From positions 1-44,495 of the IMG/VR virus record IMGVR_UViG_3300025116_000059: DNA of 44,495 nt, one strand, 5' to 3'. Under the pieces are notes generated by a model. It worked only from the letters and a program-made list of their open reading frames with translations, made no database searches and had not been told where the DNA came from. Every line of letters begins with the position of its first letter. The first letter of the stretch is position 1. The position numbers and the translations under genes were made by a program. Of this stretch, positions 42,171-44,495 are shown piece after piece. Source of the stretch: a virus.

Positions 42171-42668
42171 ATGCCCGTGCTCCGCTATGCCACCGTCGCC
42201 GACATGCTCGCCCGCTTCAGCGAGGCAGAGCTAACCCAGCTCACCGATCCCGATGGTGCGGCCGTCAACGCTGCGCGCATTGAAACAAAGCTGGATGACG
42301 CCCAGGCCACCATCGACGGCTGGATTGGCCAGGTCTACCGCCTACCGCTGCTGGGCTGCGCCAAGCCCCTGACGGTGCCCGGCGGCGAGCCCGAGCGTGT
42401 GGCGCCGCCCCAGCTGGTGCGCATTGCGTGCGACCTGGCGCGCTTCTGGCTGCGCGATGCGGTGCAAGAGGACTCGGACGTGTACCGCCGGTACCAGGCC
42501 GCCATGGCCGAACTCAAGGCCATCGCCGAAGGCCGCGCCCTGCTGTCCTGCCCATGGGGCGGCAGCGCGGGTGACCTGGTCACCACTGACGCCCAGCAAG
42601 GCGGCGGCGAGGTGCTGTTCGGGTTCAGTGCCCGTGCAGTCACCGACGACAGCCTGCGCGGCTTCTGA
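42171..42668 (+). CDS. head-tail connector protein (DUF1320, Mu gp36)
   Basis: A 165-residue protein: YATVADMLARFSEAELTQLTDPDGAAVNAARIETKLDDAQATIDGWIGQVYRLPL and LVRIACDLARFWLRDA, VYRRYQAAMAELKAIAEGR, the DUF1320 pattern of gp36-like head completion proteins. It probably joins the portal to the tail. Confidence 0.9.
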   Translation: MPVLRYATVADMLARFSEAELTQLTDPDGAAVNAARIETKLDDAQATIDGWIGQVYRLPLLGCAKPLTVPGGEPERVAPPQLVRIACDLARFWLRDAVQEDSDVYRRYQAAMAELKAIAEGRALLSCPWGGSAGDLVTTDAQQGGGEVLFGFSARAVTDDSLRGF

Positions 42669-42678
42669 GGGGGCCGCG

Positions 42679-43107
42679 ATGGATTTGGATTTTGTGATTG
42701 ACCGCCTCAAGGCCGAGACCACCGGCTTCAAGGCCATCGGTGGCGCAGCAGACATGGATGCAGCCCTGGCTGGCGCCGTGACCGTGCCATCGGCCTTTGT
42801 CATCCCGTTGGCGGACCAGGCCAGCGAACAAGCCCACACCGGCACCTACGACGAAACCGACCTGAACGAGTTTGGCGTGGTGTTGGCTGTCTCCAACCTG
42901 CGTGACACGCGCGGCGCAGCAGCCCTGGCCACCTTGGCCCCTATCCGGGCGCAAGTGCGCGGAGCGTTGGCTGGCTGGGTACCCGACGAAGACACCGGCG
43001 AGCCCGTCACCAAGGTGCGCGGGCAGTTGTTGCGCTTCGATGGCGATGGGCGGCTGTGGTGGATCGACCGATTCGTTTGGAAATCTTTTTACAGGAGCAA
43101 CCCGTGA
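42679..43107 (+). CDS. tail terminator-like protein (gp37-like)
   Basis: A 142-residue protein: MDLDFVIDRLKAETTGFKAIGGAADMDAALAGAVTVPSAFVIPLADQAS ... FGVVLAVSNLRDTRGAAALATLAPIRAQVRGALAGWVPD ... WWIDRFVWKSFYR. The fold pattern and place, after the connector and before the tail tube, fit the phage tail terminator (gp37-like) family. It caps the tail tube and sets its joining to the head. Confidence 0.8.
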   Translation: MDLDFVIDRLKAETTGFKAIGGAADMDAALAGAVTVPSAFVIPLADQASEQAHTGTYDETDLNEFGVVLAVSNLRDTRGAAALATLAPIRAQVRGALAGWVPDEDTGEPVTKVRGQLLRFDGDGRLWWIDRFVWKSFYRSNP

Positions 43108-43346
43108 GCAAAGCCAATGGCAAACCCACCAACGAGCAGGCGCAGGACACGACCGCGCAGGAGGCCGGCGCCGCCTCCGCCCACAGCGGAGCCGCTGCCC
43201 TGGTTCCTGCCGCGTCGGCCGACGCCGCGCCGCGCGACCCCCACCACGGCCTGGGCGGCCTCTACACCCGCGTGAGCGGCCAGCGCACGCTGACCGAGCG
43301 CACGGCCCACGAATCCACTCCCTCTGACAAGGACGCAAAGCAATGA
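43104..43346 (+). CDS. small tail-region protein, unknown function
   Basis: An 80-residue, low-complexity Ala-rich protein ending GLGGLYTRVSGQRTLTERTAHESTPSDKDAKQ. GTG 43104 is preceded by AGGAG and overlaps the stop upstream; its own stop overlaps the tail-tube start. Similar small proteins stand here in B3-like phages. No function known. Confidence 0.65.
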   Translation: MSKANGKPTNEQAQDTTAQEAGAASAHSGAAALVPAASADAAPRDPHHGLGGLYTRVSGQRTLTERTAHESTPSDKDAKQ

Positions 43347-44287
43347 GCGCACCCAAGTTCTTCCGCAAGATGGCCATCCTGGCGGTGGTCGAGGCCACGG
43401 TGGGCCTGCTGGCCGCCGTCACTTCCGCCAATGCCATCGAAGTGAGCGACGTCACGCTCACGCCCATCGAAGGCGACGAAGCCGACCAGGGCGTGATCCG
43501 GCCGTATTTCGGGGCCTCGGAGACCATCCTGGTGACCGAGTACCGCAAGGTGGCCTTCTCCGTGGGCTTTGCCGGGGTGGGCGTGGCAGGCACGTTGCCG
43601 GGCTACACGCCGCTGCTGCGCGCCTGCGGTGCCAGCGCCACCAACACGCCAGCGCCAGACCCTGACCCGCACACGCTGTTTGCCCCGGTGACCGACGGCA
43701 TCGAGAGCCTGTCCATCTACGCCACCATCGACAAGCGTCTCTACAAGATGGCCGGCGCGCGCGGCAATTGCAAGATCGTCTGCGACGCCAAGGGCATCCC
43801 AAAGTACCAGTTCGAGTTCACGGGCTCGTTCATTCCTGTGGAAGACGTGGGTGCCATGCCGGCGGTCAACTACGCCGCATTCCAGAAGCCCATCGGGGTC
43901 AACAAGCTCAACACCACGGTGGCGCTCGCTGGGATCACGTTGGCGTGCAGCTCCTTCCAGTTCGACGTCGGTGCACAGGTCGTCAAGCAAGACCTGACGG
44001 ATGTGGACGGTGCAGAAATCACCGGCCGCGTGTCCACTGGCAGCATCACCTTCCGCGACACCGACGTCGCCACCAAGGACTGGATCGGCCTGGCACGCAC
44101 CAGCGCCAAGGTGCCCTTGCTGCTCAAGCACGGCCAGGCCGCGACCAACACGATCACGCTGGGTGTGCCCCGCGCCCAGATCGGCAAGCCCAGCTTCAGC
44201 GAACAGGACGGCATTCACATGATCACCGTGCCCTTCCGCTGCATCCCTTCGGACGCCGGCAACGACGAGTGGTCCATCAAGGTCTAG
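43343..44287 (+). CDS. phage tail tube protein
   Basis: A 314-residue protein: IEVSDVTLTPIEGDEADQGVIRPYFGASETILVTEYRKVAFSVGFAGVGVAGTLPGYTPLLRACGAS ... LYKMAGARGNCKIVCDAKGIPKYQFEFTGSF, the pattern of tail tube proteins of non-contractile tails (lambda V-like). No sheath gene lies next to it, so the phage probably makes siphovirus particles, like B3 and unlike Mu. The N-terminal hydrophobic part is not taken as a signal peptide. Confidence 0.85.
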   Translation: MSAPKFFRKMAILAVVEATVGLLAAVTSANAIEVSDVTLTPIEGDEADQGVIRPYFGASETILVTEYRKVAFSVGFAGVGVAGTLPGYTPLLRACGASATNTPAPDPDPHTLFAPVTDGIESLSIYATIDKRLYKMAGARGNCKIVCDAKGIPKYQFEFTGSFIPVEDVGAMPAVNYAAFQKPIGVNKLNTTVALAGITLACSSFQFDVGAQVVKQDLTDVDGAEITGRVSTGSITFRDTDVATKDWIGLARTSAKVPLLLKHGQAATNTITLGVPRAQIGKPSFSEQDGIHMITVPFRCIPSDAGNDEWSIKV

Positions 44288-44359
44288 CCGACCGACCGAC
44301 CGCCGCCCACCGCCTGCATTCCAGCTTTCACAACCGCGTTTCAACAGGAGCAACCACCC

Positions 44360-44495
44360 ATGGCCGTTGTCATCACCACAAAACCCGCCTTCTGGGCGCC
44401 CGGCTTTCTGATCATTCCCGACGATGAGAAAACCCTGACCTTCGAGTTCAAGGCCCGTTTCAAGCGGCTGCCCGCCGAGCGCTCGCGTGAGCTAA
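44360..44495 (+). CDS. tail assembly protein, N-terminal part only
   Basis: ATG 44360 after CAGGAG; 45 residues reach the window edge: MAVVITTKPAFWAPGFLIIP then TLTFEFKARFKRLPAERSREL. The place directly after the tail tube and the fold pattern suggest a tail assembly chaperone that precedes the tape-measure gene. The rest of the gene is not visible. Confidence 0.65.
   Translation, partial: MAVVITTKPAFWAPGFLIIPDDEKTLTFEFKARFKRLPAERSREL

Larger units (their letters stand above)
16592..44495 (+). mobile_element. Mu-like transposable prophage, left end at about 16592, right end outside window
   Basis: Contains DDE transposase A, MuB-like ATPase, GemA, Mor, Ner-like regulator, Mu-type terminase, portal, MuF, gpG, protease, capsid and a non-contractile-type tail tube. 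Early genes run leftward and late genes rightward, as in B3/BcepMu-like phages. The left end is placed at TGTGCCGGG because Mu-type ends begin with TG, the Mor stop is 68 bases further right, and the giant host frame runs up to this point. The exact base is uncertain by a few tens of bases. About 27.9 kb is present; such phages are usually 35-42 kb. Confidence 0.85.

Noticed and set aside
1-44495. CRISPR arrays, rRNA genes, standard tRNA genes
   Set aside because: No regularly spaced repeats, no rRNA-like sequence and no complete cloverleaf were found; only the atypical tRNA-like unit at 38557-38627.

Overview
GC-rich sequence with Burkholderiales-like protein repertoire (Comamonadaceae such as Acidovorax, Delftia or Comamonas would fit; this is inferred from composition and phage type, not proven). 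The window is almost entirely mobile or accessory DNA: a defence or conflict island on the left (about 1-16591) and a Mu-type transposable prophage on the right (about 16592 to the window end, right end not reached).

Left island. A tyrosine integrase (running off the left edge), an overlapping excisionase-like gene and a divergent XRE repressor look like the mobility and control module of an integrative element. Behind them lies a group of unusual genes: a sigma-54 activator-type AAA+ protein (2000-3664, minus); divergent from it, a near-consensus sigma-54 promoter (3746-3761) in front of a small glycine-zipper protein and a YaaW(UPF0174)-GTPase fusion (3817-5486); and, converging on these from the right, a two-gene operon made of a giant protein of about 3100 residues (7218-16591, minus) and a 394-residue protein with a C-terminal HEPN-like R-x4-H motif (6034-7218, minus). 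The giant protein has an N-terminal prokaryotic Argonaute-like pPIWI_RE module, long linkers and coiled coils, and a C-terminal AAA+/STAND-like ATPase with a winged helix. Together they look like a regulated, NTP-dependent nucleic-acid-targeting conflict system. I know of no description of this exact combination.

The giant gene has no credible start of its own: its frame runs into phage DNA, so the prophage appears to have transposed into its 5' end and cut it from its promoter.

Prologue of the prophage. Early genes run leftward from a repressor/Ner control region (27105-27220): Ner-like, CII-like, small regulators, DUF3102-like protein, DDE transposase A (D204, D251, E287), MuB-like ATPase, a row of small genes, DUF3164, a gene broken in a ten-G tract, HU, GemA and Mor. 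Late genes run rightward from about 30970: holin, lytic transglycosylase, Rz with embedded Rz1, zinc-finger protein, small and large terminase, portal, MuF with a C-terminal PBECR-like toxin domain, gpG, protease with internal scaffold start, major capsid, decoration protein, head-tail genes, tail tube and the beginning of a tail assembly gene. This is the arrangement of B3/BcepMu-like phages, with a non-contractile tail. Between the repressor and the late genes sits a cargo block (27610-30873): DUF4236 protein, lipoprotein, broken HNH nuclease, and a DUF4747-like plus membrane-protein pair that may be an exclusion or abortive-infection module.

Other structure: a 48-bp element conserved at two late-operon starts (30879 and 39193), an antisense tRNA-like sequence with a perfect B-box (38557-38627), a strong hairpin after the capsid gene, and operator palindromes at both repressor loci.
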